DNA from: Lewinellaceae bacterium
GTDB lineage: Bacteria; Bacteroidota; Bacteroidia; Chitinophagales; Saprospiraceae
Assembly (NCBI GenBank): GCA_020636105.1
Contig: JACJYL010000001.1
Location: 558,001 to 622,000, forward strand
DNA length: 64,000 bases
Direction of reading: 5' to 3'
Shown here: positions 45,711 through 53,679 of the stretch, one piece after another
Layout: every line of letters begins with the position of its first letter
Position numbering within the stretch: the stretch's first letter is position 1
The notes under the pieces: model-generated
The model's database searches: none
Told to the model about the DNA's origin: nothing
Seen by the model: only the letters and a program-made list of their open reading frames with translations
Program-made: the position numbers and the translations under genes

Positions 45711-47048
45711 ATGCTTGAAAGATTCAAATCCTATATTCTGGAAAACGAATTGTTCTCAAAGGAGAACCGGATACTTCTTGCGGTAAGCGGGGGGGTAGAT
45801 TCAGTCGTTATGGCCCATCTTTTCAAGCTTGCCGGTTTTGAAACCGCGATTGCCCATTGCAATTTCATGCTCAGGGGCGCCGAGTCAGATATCGATGAAG
45901 ATTTTTGCCGGCAATTGGGAAAAAAACTGGATATCCCTTTTTTATCCGTTTCATTCAATACGCGTAAAGTGGCTGAAGAACGGGGTATTTCCATCCAGAT
46001 GGCAGCACGTGACCTGCGGTATGAATGGTTTAACGAAGTGAGCATTATGCTGGGGTATGATTATATCGCCACTGCCCATCATTTGAATGATTCCATCGAG
46101 ACTTTTTTGTTGAATTTCACCAAGGGGTGTGGCATCAGGGGGTTACACGGAATCCCTGTAAAAAATGAAAACAAGGTTCGTCCTTTGTTATTTGCCACCC
46201 GTGAAGCTATTGAAAAATTTGCTGAAGCTTATCAAATTTCCTATCGGGAAGACGCTTCAAATGCAGAAAAAAAATATGCCCGAAACCAAATCAGGCTGGA
46301 GGTAATCCCTGCCTTAAAAAACATCAACCCTTCGTTTGAAGCCTCCGCCGCAAAAACCATTCAGCGCATTCAGGATGCCGAAAGTTTGTTCAATTTTTCG
46401 CTCCAGCATTTTAAATCAGCATTGTGGGAGCAAAAGGGAGAACAGGTTCAGATCGACCTCACCGGGTTAAAAAAATCACCCGGTTTCGGAATCTTGCTGT
46501 ACGAAATGGTAAAGGACTTTGGGTTTCACCCTGATCAAACCGACCAGGTTTTGGATGCCCAAACGAACACAGGAGCCATTTTCTTTTCCAAAACCCATCG
46601 CATGCTTTTGAATCGGGAAAATCTAATGATAGAACCACTTTCTGAGGAAGAAAAAGTAGTCAAACATTTTATTCAAAAAGAAGACAACAGGATCGAACTT
46701 GAAACCGGGGTGCTGTTATTGGATCTAAAAGAGGGGAGGCCGGACCGTTTTTCTTCGGATCCCAATTTCGCTTACCTTGATTACTCTTCATTAAAATTTC
46801 CACTGCGAATAAGGCCCTGGACCCCGGGAGATGTATTTCAGCCTATTGGTATGGACGGACAGAACAAAAAATTGAAAGATCTTTTTGTCGACGCCAAATT
46901 ATCTGTTTTTGAAAAAGAAAAGGTTCTTATCCTGGAAAATGGGAACGGAGAGATCATTTGGGTGATCTCACACCGGGCCGATGAACGATTTAAGATCAGG
47001 GAGCAAACAACAAAACATATTGTTGCAGCTTTTTTCCAGAAGGCCTGA
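45711..47048 (+). CDS. tilS: tRNA(Ile)-lysidine synthetase
   Basis: It converts cytidine 34 of tRNA-Ile (CAU) to lysidine so that AUA codons are read. The 445-residue protein has the PP-loop SGGVDS (26-31), the HCNFMLRG and ATAHHLND segments of the N-terminal ATPase domain, a middle domain, and the C-terminal substrate-specificity domain with RPWTPGDVFQPIGMDGQNKKLKDLF. It is essential in most bacteria. It is the third gene of the acetoacetate-CoA ligase-aspartate kinase-tilS run. Confidence 0.95.
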   Translation: MLERFKSYILENELFSKENRILLAVSGGVDSVVMAHLFKLAGFETAIAHCNFMLRGAESDIDEDFCRQLGKKLDIPFLSVSFNTRKVAEERGISIQMAARDLRYEWFNEVSIMLGYDYIATAHHLNDSIETFLLNFTKGCGIRGLHGIPVKNENKVRPLLFATREAIEKFAEAYQISYREDASNAEKKYARNQIRLEVIPALKNINPSFEASAAKTIQRIQDAESLFNFSLQHFKSALWEQKGEQVQIDLTGLKKSPGFGILLYEMVKDFGFHPDQTDQVLDAQTNTGAIFFSKTHRMLLNRENLMIEPLSEEEKVVKHFIQKEDNRIELETGVLLLDLKEGRPDRFSSDPNFAYLDYSSLKFPLRIRPWTPGDVFQPIGMDGQNKKLKDLFVDAKLSVFEKEKVLILENGNGEIIWVISHRADERFKIREQTTKHIVAAFFQKA

Positions 47049-47231
47049 TAACCTTTTTATATTTTATTTGTTTGTTATAAGGTGAATGACCAGATCAACA
47101 ACAAATCCTTCTAATTCATCACTCAATCACCAATTTTTATGGAATTTTCATAAATATTCCATCATATTTGTAAAAAATCATTGCTAACCTTTGAGGTTAG
47201 GGCAACCTGCCTCATCATATTTCCACCCATT

Positions 47232-48290
47232 ATGAAAAAAAGATTCCTTACACTTGCCTTTTTTGCCTTTGCCATCACGTTTGTCAGTGCTCAGGAAATA
47301 GAGGTTCCACAAACCCAAATGTCATTAATCAACAAGGTCACTGCCGATTGGTGTCCTTATTGTGGCACTTGGGGATGGGACTTTTTTCATGACCTCAATA
47401 CCGACAACAGTGCAAAGGCGGTAGTTTTCGCAATTCATTATAGCGGAGGATTACAAAATCAGACGGCCAGCGCCCTTACCACCAACTATGGAGCGGTCTC
47501 CCAGCCTCGATTCATCCTCAATGGGGTGGATCAAAATGTACTCTCCAATACAACTGCTGCTGCCCGGGAGTCTATCCAGGAAAAAGTAAATCTTGAAGCC
47601 AGCATGAGTCCCCTTGCACAGACAGGACTTAATGCCACCTACCGGGATGATAACATGCTCTATTGCAATACCAGAACTACGTTTTTCGATGCTGCAGACG
47701 GAGCCTATTACATGGGCATCTATCTTGTTGAAAAACAAGTCATTCATCAACAAGCTTCCCTTGGAAATAATGCCCAGCATCTGAATGTCCTCAGGCTCTC
47801 CTTCACAGGAAATACTTTCGGAACCCTTTTGGCTAATGGATCCATCGCTGCAGGAACTTCATTTGATTATCAGTTTTCCATTCCAAAGGATAGTTATACG
47901 CCTTCGAATTTAGAAATTGTAAGTATTATCTGGAAAAAAGAAGGCGAGACTTATAAGTTTGTTAATGCCAATAAGGATAGTGATGTGGAGTATGAAGTGG
48001 TCAATGGAATACAGCTCCCTGGAATAGATGAATCCGCCTTTATCATTTCCCCAAATATGATTAAAGACCATGCAAACATATCCTTTGAAATGCCTGAATT
48101 TACCCCTTCTGCGCAACTTTCAATTACTGATTTACAAGGAAAGACGGTAAGTGTTTTACACGACGGTTCTCTGCAACAAGGGACAAATGGTTTCGAATTT
48201 TACCGTTCAGGTCATTTTCCGGCAGGCCTTTATGTGGTAAGGCTGAAAATAGGAAACCAGGTTATTTCCAGGAAAATTATTTTAGAATAG
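47232..48290 (+). CDS. Exported Omp28-like thioredoxin-fold protein with T9SS type A domain
   Basis: The ATG at 47232 gives 352 residues and a signal peptide (RFLTLAFFAFAITFVSA, then QE). A thioredoxin-like domain follows: a WCPYC motif at 40-44 (Cys41, Cys44), strand AVVFAIHY, and QPRFILNG with the cis-Pro. This resembles the Omp28 family of Bacteroidota. The C-terminal 90 residues are a type A T9SS sorting domain (SPNMIKDHANISFEM, ITDLQGK, PAGLYVVRLKIGNQ, SRKIILE). It is therefore likely surface-exposed or released; a disulfide-exchange or binding role is inferred. It is convergent with ruvB and ends at a very strong terminator. Confidence 0.87.
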   Translation: MKKRFLTLAFFAFAITFVSAQEIEVPQTQMSLINKVTADWCPYCGTWGWDFFHDLNTDNSAKAVVFAIHYSGGLQNQTASALTTNYGAVSQPRFILNGVDQNVLSNTTAAARESIQEKVNLEASMSPLAQTGLNATYRDDNMLYCNTRTTFFDAADGAYYMGIYLVEKQVIHQQASLGNNAQHLNVLRLSFTGNTFGTLLANGSIAAGTSFDYQFSIPKDSYTPSNLEIVSIIWKKEGETYKFVNANKDSDVEYEVVNGIQLPGIDESAFIISPNMIKDHANISFEMPEFTPSAQLSITDLQGKTVSVLHDGSLQQGTNGFEFYRSGHFPAGLYVVRLKIGNQVISRKIILE

Positions 48291-48310
48291 AATCAATAGA
48301 AATAATTTGA

Positions 48311-48359
48311 GTTCACCCCGAATGTTGATTTAGGTCAACATTCGGGGTGAACTTTTTTT
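48311..48359 (+). terminator. Strong intrinsic terminator of the thioredoxin-fold gene
   Basis: 48311-48328 pairs perfectly with 48335-48352 (18 bp, six-base loop TTTAGG) and is followed by seven T. It lies just beyond the ruvB stop on the other strand and overlaps it by two bases. Confidence 0.95.
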
Positions 48360-49392
48360 ATTCAGTGATCTCAAACAAGGTACCTGCTCTTCCGGGTGGT
48401 ACCACTCCAATGTGTTTATAGGCTTTTTCGGTAGCTTCCCTTCCCCGGGGAGTGCGCTGAATATATCCTTCCATAATCAGGAATGGTTCATGAACTTCCT
48501 CGATGGTTCCCGGTTCTTCCCCTACTGCTGTAGCAATGGTGGTGAGGCCCACAGGACCTCCTTTGAATTTATGGATAATCGAGGATAGAATTCTGTTGTC
48601 CATTTCATCCAGCCCACCTTCATCCACATTCAGGGCTTCGAGGCCGAATTGAGCAATTTTAAGATCGATGGTACCATCGCCTTTAATTTGGGCAAAATCG
48701 CGTATTCTTCGCAATAGGGCATTGGCAATACGCGGAGTCCCTCGGCTTCTTCTGGCAATCTCTGCTGCGCCTTCATCTGAAATGGGAATATCAATAATAC
48801 CAGCGGACCTTTTTATGATGCCTTCCAGTATTTTTATGTCGTAATAATCGAGATGGCAATTGATCCCAAACCGGGCACGCATCGGAGCGGTAAGCAATCC
48901 CATACGTGTTGTTGCGCCCACCAAAGTGAACGGGTTGAGGGAGATTTGAATACTTCGCGCATTAGGCCCGCTGTCGATCATAATATCGATCCGGTAGTCT
49001 TCCATAGCCGAATACAGGTATTCTTCCACAACGGTATTGAGCCGATGTATTTCATCGATAAAAAGTACATCCCCTTCATCAAGGTTAGTCAGTAAACCTG
49101 CGAGGTCTCCGGGTTTTTCGAGCACCGGCCCCGAGGTCATTTTAAGGTTGGCGCCCAATTCATTGGAGATGATGTGGGAGAGGGTAGTCTTACCCAATCC
49201 CGGTGGGCCATGGAGCAATACGTGATCCAAAGCCTCTTCTCTTTGATTGGCAGCAGCGATAAAAACCTTTAGGTTTTCCACAATCTTGGGCTGACCGCTG
49301 AAATCGACCAGAGACTTCGGTCTCAGCGTTTTTTCCAGCTGCTGATCTCCCTGGTCAAGGTATTCCCCTTCGGCATCTAAATTTGGGTTCAT
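48358..49392 (-). CDS. ruvB: Holliday junction branch-migration ATPase RuvB
   Basis: The 344-residue AAA+ motor drives branch migration with RuvA. Walker A is GPPGLGKTT (62-70), Walker B VLFIDEIHRL, sensor 1 LVGATTRMG and sensor 2 RGTPRIANALLRRIRDFA. The C-terminal winged helix has GYIQRTPRGREAT. The N-terminus (TLRPKSLVDFSGQ) is standard. RuvA and RuvC are not in this window, as is common. It is convergent with the upstream secreted gene and has a 225-bp divergent spacer to the lamin-tail gene. Confidence 0.97.
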   Translation of the reverse strand: MNPNLDAEGEYLDQGDQQLEKTLRPKSLVDFSGQPKIVENLKVFIAAANQREEALDHVLLHGPPGLGKTTLSHIISNELGANLKMTSGPVLEKPGDLAGLLTNLDEGDVLFIDEIHRLNTVVEEYLYSAMEDYRIDIMIDSGPNARSIQISLNPFTLVGATTRMGLLTAPMRARFGINCHLDYYDIKILEGIIKRSAGIIDIPISDEGAAEIARRSRGTPRIANALLRRIRDFAQIKGDGTIDLKIAQFGLEALNVDEGGLDEMDNRILSSIIHKFKGGPVGLTTIATAVGEEPGTIEEVHEPFLIMEGYIQRTPRGREATEKAYKHIGVVPPGRAGTLFEITE

Positions 49393-49555
49393 TCCATTCT
49401 ATTTTCGAATTGTCCTTGGGTTCCTGGAAACACTACTAAAGCGAATACACGATTCCTTAAAGGACAGGATTAATTCAATTAATGCGAAAGTATTTACTGG
49501 CAGACACTTTACATAAAATTAACAGCTGAATCAGCTATTAATGATGATTTTATAT

Positions 49556-49563
49556 TAATTTTG
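49556..49563 (+). promoter_or_regulatory. Candidate -7 box upstream of the secreted lamin-tail gene
   Basis: TAATTTTG matches TAnnTTTG and lies about 55 nt before the ATG at 49618. No -33 TTTG was seen. It would serve the first gene of the 49618-55890 block. Confidence 0.45.
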
Positions 49564-49617
49564 TGCACCGTCTCCAGAAAACAATTTTAATAATTTATCA
49601 CCTCAATTCAATTTAAT

Positions 49618-50757
49618 ATGCAAAAAATTTTACTTTTTTTCGCGCTGATTCTTTTTTCTTCCAACTTAATGGCTCAATGTAGTCAATTATTCTTTTCCGA
49701 GTATGTTGAAGGTTATGCGAATAACAAAGCTCTGGAAATTTACAATCCGACCACTGAAGCCATCAACCTTTCTGGTTACTCTATTGCACGTTTTAGCAAC
49801 GGAGCTACCACCGCTGGCTCGACCAAGGTGATCCAATTGCCAGATGTAATGCTTGAATCTAATGATGTGTATGTGGTTGTGGTGGATTTGACTGATACTA
49901 CTTTATGGAATTCCGACCTGGACAAACCGGCCTGGAATGGTTATAACCTAATCGATACGCTTTTTGATTCTGTAACTGGAGCTCCCCTTTTGGATAATGA
50001 CGGAAATGTCATCTTTGGCCCTCAATATCTTGATGGAAATGCTCTTTTTGGTGACGAATACCATGAAGAATATGATCTTCAGTGCAAAGCTGATGTTTTC
50101 TTATGTCCCAATTATGATGTCAACAATGTTATGTACTTTAATGGAAATGACGCTATGGCCTTATTGACAGGAACGTCAGTAGCCGCGGATGGATCCAACC
50201 TGATCGACGTGATCGGAGTAATCGGAGAAGATCCGACTGCCACGATTGGAGAAGATGCATGGGTAAATGCGGATGGCTATTGGCTCACCAAAGACCGCAC
50301 GTTGGTGAGGAATTTTGATATTGCCGGTGGCAGAGCCTCACTCAACGATGTTGTTTTTTCCCTTGGAGGAACTTTCACTGGTGAGGAATGGCAAAGCTGG
50401 TATAAAAATGCCTTCCAGTTTTTAGGTACCCATAACAGCATTTGCAATACTGAGCCAATGGCTGATGAATGGAGCTGTATTACCGGGCCGGTGATCGCCA
50501 CCAACGATATCAACCAGGTTCCCTTCAAAATGTACCCTAACCCTAACGCTTCCGGAATATTGAGCATGGAAGCGGAACAACCCATCCAACGGGTAGAATT
50601 CTACAATCTGTTGGGACAACACGTTTATACGGAGCAGATTACTCATGGACAAAATTACGCGGATGTAAATCTGAAGGTACTCGAAACCGGTATGTATATG
50701 GTAAAACTCGTTTTTACTGAAAACCGGATCTCTATCCAAAAACTGATCATTGAATAA
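49618..50757 (+). CDS. Secreted lamin-tail (LTD) domain protein with T9SS type A domain
   Basis: The 379-residue protein has a signal peptide (ILLFFALILFSSNLMA, then QC) and an LTD beta-sandwich from about residue 22 (LFFSEYVEGYANNKALEIYNPT, INLSGYSIARFSNG, LPDVMLESNDVYVVV, FNGNDAMALL, LIDVIGVIG). A type A T9SS sorting domain closes it (about 295-379; FKMYPNPNASG, RVEFYNLLGQ, LETGMYMVKLVF). LTD domains often accompany secreted nucleases or phosphoesterases, but no catalytic motif is visible here. It starts a co-oriented block with a TonB receptor and a PLD-like protein, but a terminator at 50766 separates it from the next gene. Confidence 0.88.
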   Translation: MQKILLFFALILFSSNLMAQCSQLFFSEYVEGYANNKALEIYNPTTEAINLSGYSIARFSNGATTAGSTKVIQLPDVMLESNDVYVVVVDLTDTTLWNSDLDKPAWNGYNLIDTLFDSVTGAPLLDNDGNVIFGPQYLDGNALFGDEYHEEYDLQCKADVFLCPNYDVNNVMYFNGNDAMALLTGTSVAADGSNLIDVIGVIGEDPTATIGEDAWVNADGYWLTKDRTLVRNFDIAGGRASLNDVVFSLGGTFTGEEWQSWYKNAFQFLGTHNSICNTEPMADEWSCITGPVIATNDINQVPFKMYPNPNASGILSMEAEQPIQRVEFYNLLGQHVYTEQITHGQNYADVNLKVLETGMYMVKLVFTENRISIQKLIIE

Positions 50758-50765
50758 ATGATGCT

Positions 50766-50801
50766 AAAAACCAGCCCCGTAATTTAACCGGGCTGGTTTT
50801 T
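50766..50801 (+). terminator. Intrinsic terminator after the LTD gene
   Basis: A 12-bp perfect stem (50766-50777 with 50790-50801) has a 12-nt loop and a T-rich right arm, beginning 9 nt after the stop codon. Confidence 0.88.
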
Positions 50802-50912
50802 ATTTTACCTGAGACTCGTTCACTTTTTCTCATTTTTGACTGCTTTCCAAACTAGACACCTCTACATTTTCTGATCAAATACTGTCTGTCAGTATTGAAA
50901 AATAATTAACAA

Positions 50913-53639
50913 ATGAGACAATCATTTTTGATTTTGCTTGGCCTTATTTTTCTGGGCACGGTTTCTTTTGCCCAAAAATCAACCATCAGCGGGATCATTT
51001 CCGATGCCGGAAATAAGGAACCACTGGTTGGGGCCACCGTTTATGTTAACCAGAGCGGTGCCATTTCCGATTTTGATGGCCGCTATGAATTAAGTCTGAA
51101 CAATGGAAAGTACACTTTGGTGGTATCCTATGTAGGGTATGAACCACTGGAACAGGAAATTGATGTGACCGGAGACAGGGAATTAAACTTTGAACTGGAA
51201 AGCAGTATTGTTTTAAAAGAAATCGTAGTAACCGCGGACATTGCACTGCAAAGGGAAACTCCGGTGGCTTTTTCCAACATTCCTACCCGGAAACTGGATG
51301 AAGAATTGGCAGCCCAGGATATCCCTATGATCCTTAATTCAACGCCCGGGGCCTATGCCACCCAAAGCGGTGGAGGGGACGGTGACGCCCGGATTACCCT
51401 CCGCGGATTTAACCAGAGAAATATTGCCGTAATGCTTGATGGTATCCCGGTAAATGATATGGAAAACGGGTGGGTTTACTGGTCAAACTGGTTTGGCCTT
51501 GACCTGGTCACTCAAACCATGCAGGTACAGAGAGGACTCGGAGCCTCCAAACTTTCCGTTCCTTCGGTAGGCGGAACGGTAAATATTTTAACTAAAGGCA
51601 TTGATGCCAAAAAGAGCCTCAAATTCAAACAGGAAGTCGGAGACCATGGATTCCTGAGATCCACGATAGGCATGACCAGCGGCCGGCTCAAAAACGGATG
51701 GGGCATTTCCGCCGCTGGCTCCTACAAACAAGGCGACGGATGGGTTCAGGGGAACTTTACCAAAGGCTATTTTTATTATTTGCGGATTGACAAACAACTG
51801 GGCAATCACCTTTTGAGCTTTTCCGGATTTGGGGCTCCCCAGGAGCACGGCCAAAGACCATTTACTGCGGAGATCGCCTTGGTGGATGCCGATTATGCCC
51901 GTGAACTCGGCGTTCCTGAATCTGCAATAGACCAAATGCCCGTTAAAGACAAAGGGCTTCATTACAGTGAACACTGGGGCCTAATTGACGGAAAAATAGT
52001 CAATACCCGAAAAAATTTCTATCACAAACCACAGTTCAGTTTGCGACACAGCTGGCAGGCTTCTGAAAAACTCTACTGGTCTAACGTCGTTTACCTATCC
52101 ATTGGAACGGGCGGCGGCGCATCTCCCGCAGCAAGTGCTGACGGTGGTCAAACTATTCCAAGAACGGAAGACGGTGCCCAGTTTGACCTGGAACAGGCCA
52201 TCCTAAATAACCAATCCACCAATTTTGCGAAACCGGACGACCGCTCCGAACATATTTTGCGTGCCAGCAATAATGATCATTTCTGGTATGGAATACTGTC
52301 TACCTTACGGTATGATCTTGGGCAAAGTTTTACTTTGTCGGGAGGAATTGACGCCAGGTACTATCGAGGGGATCATTATCGCTCGGTTTACGACCTTTTG
52401 GGAGGATCCTATTTCAGGGGAACGGGCAATTACAGGATTGACCAGCTCAATACCAAATTGGTTGAAGGAGATAAAATCAGTTATGACTATAGTGGTTTCG
52501 TAAGATGGGGAGGTCTTTTCGGTTTGCTGGAATACAAAAAAGACCGGATTTCAGCCTTTGTAAATGTCTCAACGGCCCTTTCGGCTTATAGCATGGAAGA
52601 CTACATGAAGCCCATGGAAGTTAACCTGGCAGATACCACTTTTTACGTTTCTTATAATCACGACGTTGAATACGGAGGTACCACCTATTCCATGGATTCA
52701 CCCGAGGCTCATAACCAAAAAATTGATTGGATCCAGATCCCGTCATTTACCTTTAAAGCCGGAGCAAGTTATAATTTCAATGTGAACAACAGCATATTTG
52801 TCAATACAGGTTACCTTTCTAAGGCTCAACGATTCAATAATGTGATCAACAGCAATATTGCCGGAACGGAAATATTACAGTTCCGGGAATATGACAATGA
52901 AAAAATTCTGGCTTTTGAGCTGGGCTACAGCTTTACAAGTTCCAAATTCTCCGCCAACCTGAATTCCTATTATACTTCCTGGAACAACAAACCTTTGGAT
53001 TCTCCGCCAACGATCTCCGAAGATCCAAGTGATCCTGATGCCGATAGATTTCCTGTAAATATCCCGGGAATTGACGCCTTGCATAGGGGAATAGAACTGG
53101 ATTTTGCCTATAAACCTTTAAAAAAACTGGTGATCGAAGGATTGGCTTCTGTCGGAGACTGGATATGGAATTCAGGCGAAACGGCTACAGTTACTTTACC
53201 CAATGACCTCATTTATGAATACACCTTTGATGCCGTCGGGGTGCATGTTGGGGACGCTGCTCAATTCCAGTTGGGTGGAATGGTGCGATATGAACCAGTC
53301 AAAAATCTCTACTTCAAGCTGAAGGCCACTTATTTTGCTAAAAACTTTGCCGAGTTTCAGCCGGAAAACCTGAAAGGTGAGGATGCAAGGCGTGATTCCT
53401 GGCAAATTCCGAATTATACGCTTTTTGATTTTCATGCTGGATACTCCTTCAAAATTAAGGGGGTTTATTGTGACTTAAGGGCCAATATCCTCAACTTGCT
53501 CAATGCTACCTACATCAGTGATGCAAGAAACAATGATGCTTTCAATTCCCCTGCCTTTTCAGATTTTGATGCCAAATCAGCTTCAGTGCATTTTGGGCAG
53601 GGCAGGAGAGGTTCCTTGTCTTTGCAAATCAATTTATAA
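50913..53639 (+). CDS. TonB-dependent receptor with regulatory-like N-terminus
   Basis: The 908-residue outer-membrane protein has a signal peptide (FLILLGLIFLGTVSFA, then QK), a carboxypeptidase-regulatory-like domain (about 22-105; SGIISDAGNKEPLVGATVYVN, SYVGYEPLEQEIDV), a plug (about 115-230; DARITLRGFNQRNIAVMLDGIPVNDMENGWVYWSNWFGL is a highly conserved loop) and a 22-strand barrel ending in LSLQINL. No SusD gene follows. A PLD-like secreted protein starts 40 nt downstream, so the receptor and that protein are probably cotranscribed. The substrate is unknown; the pairing suggests products of the downstream enzyme. Confidence 0.9.
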   Translation: MRQSFLILLGLIFLGTVSFAQKSTISGIISDAGNKEPLVGATVYVNQSGAISDFDGRYELSLNNGKYTLVVSYVGYEPLEQEIDVTGDRELNFELESSIVLKEIVVTADIALQRETPVAFSNIPTRKLDEELAAQDIPMILNSTPGAYATQSGGGDGDARITLRGFNQRNIAVMLDGIPVNDMENGWVYWSNWFGLDLVTQTMQVQRGLGASKLSVPSVGGTVNILTKGIDAKKSLKFKQEVGDHGFLRSTIGMTSGRLKNGWGISAAGSYKQGDGWVQGNFTKGYFYYLRIDKQLGNHLLSFSGFGAPQEHGQRPFTAEIALVDADYARELGVPESAIDQMPVKDKGLHYSEHWGLIDGKIVNTRKNFYHKPQFSLRHSWQASEKLYWSNVVYLSIGTGGGASPAASADGGQTIPRTEDGAQFDLEQAILNNQSTNFAKPDDRSEHILRASNNDHFWYGILSTLRYDLGQSFTLSGGIDARYYRGDHYRSVYDLLGGSYFRGTGNYRIDQLNTKLVEGDKISYDYSGFVRWGGLFGLLEYKKDRISAFVNVSTALSAYSMEDYMKPMEVNLADTTFYVSYNHDVEYGGTTYSMDSPEAHNQKIDWIQIPSFTFKAGASYNFNVNNSIFVNTGYLSKAQRFNNVINSNIAGTEILQFREYDNEKILAFELGYSFTSSKFSANLNSYYTSWNNKPLDSPPTISEDPSDPDADRFPVNIPGIDALHRGIELDFAYKPLKKLVIEGLASVGDWIWNSGETATVTLPNDLIYEYTFDAVGVHVGDAAQFQLGGMVRYEPVKNLYFKLKATYFAKNFAEFQPENLKGEDARRDSWQIPNYTLFDFHAGYSFKIKGVYCDLRANILNLLNATYISDARNNDAFNSPAFSDFDAKSASVHFGQGRRGSLSLQINL

Positions 53640-53679
53640 AACTTGAACAAACCATTAAATAAATTAAACAATACAACAA

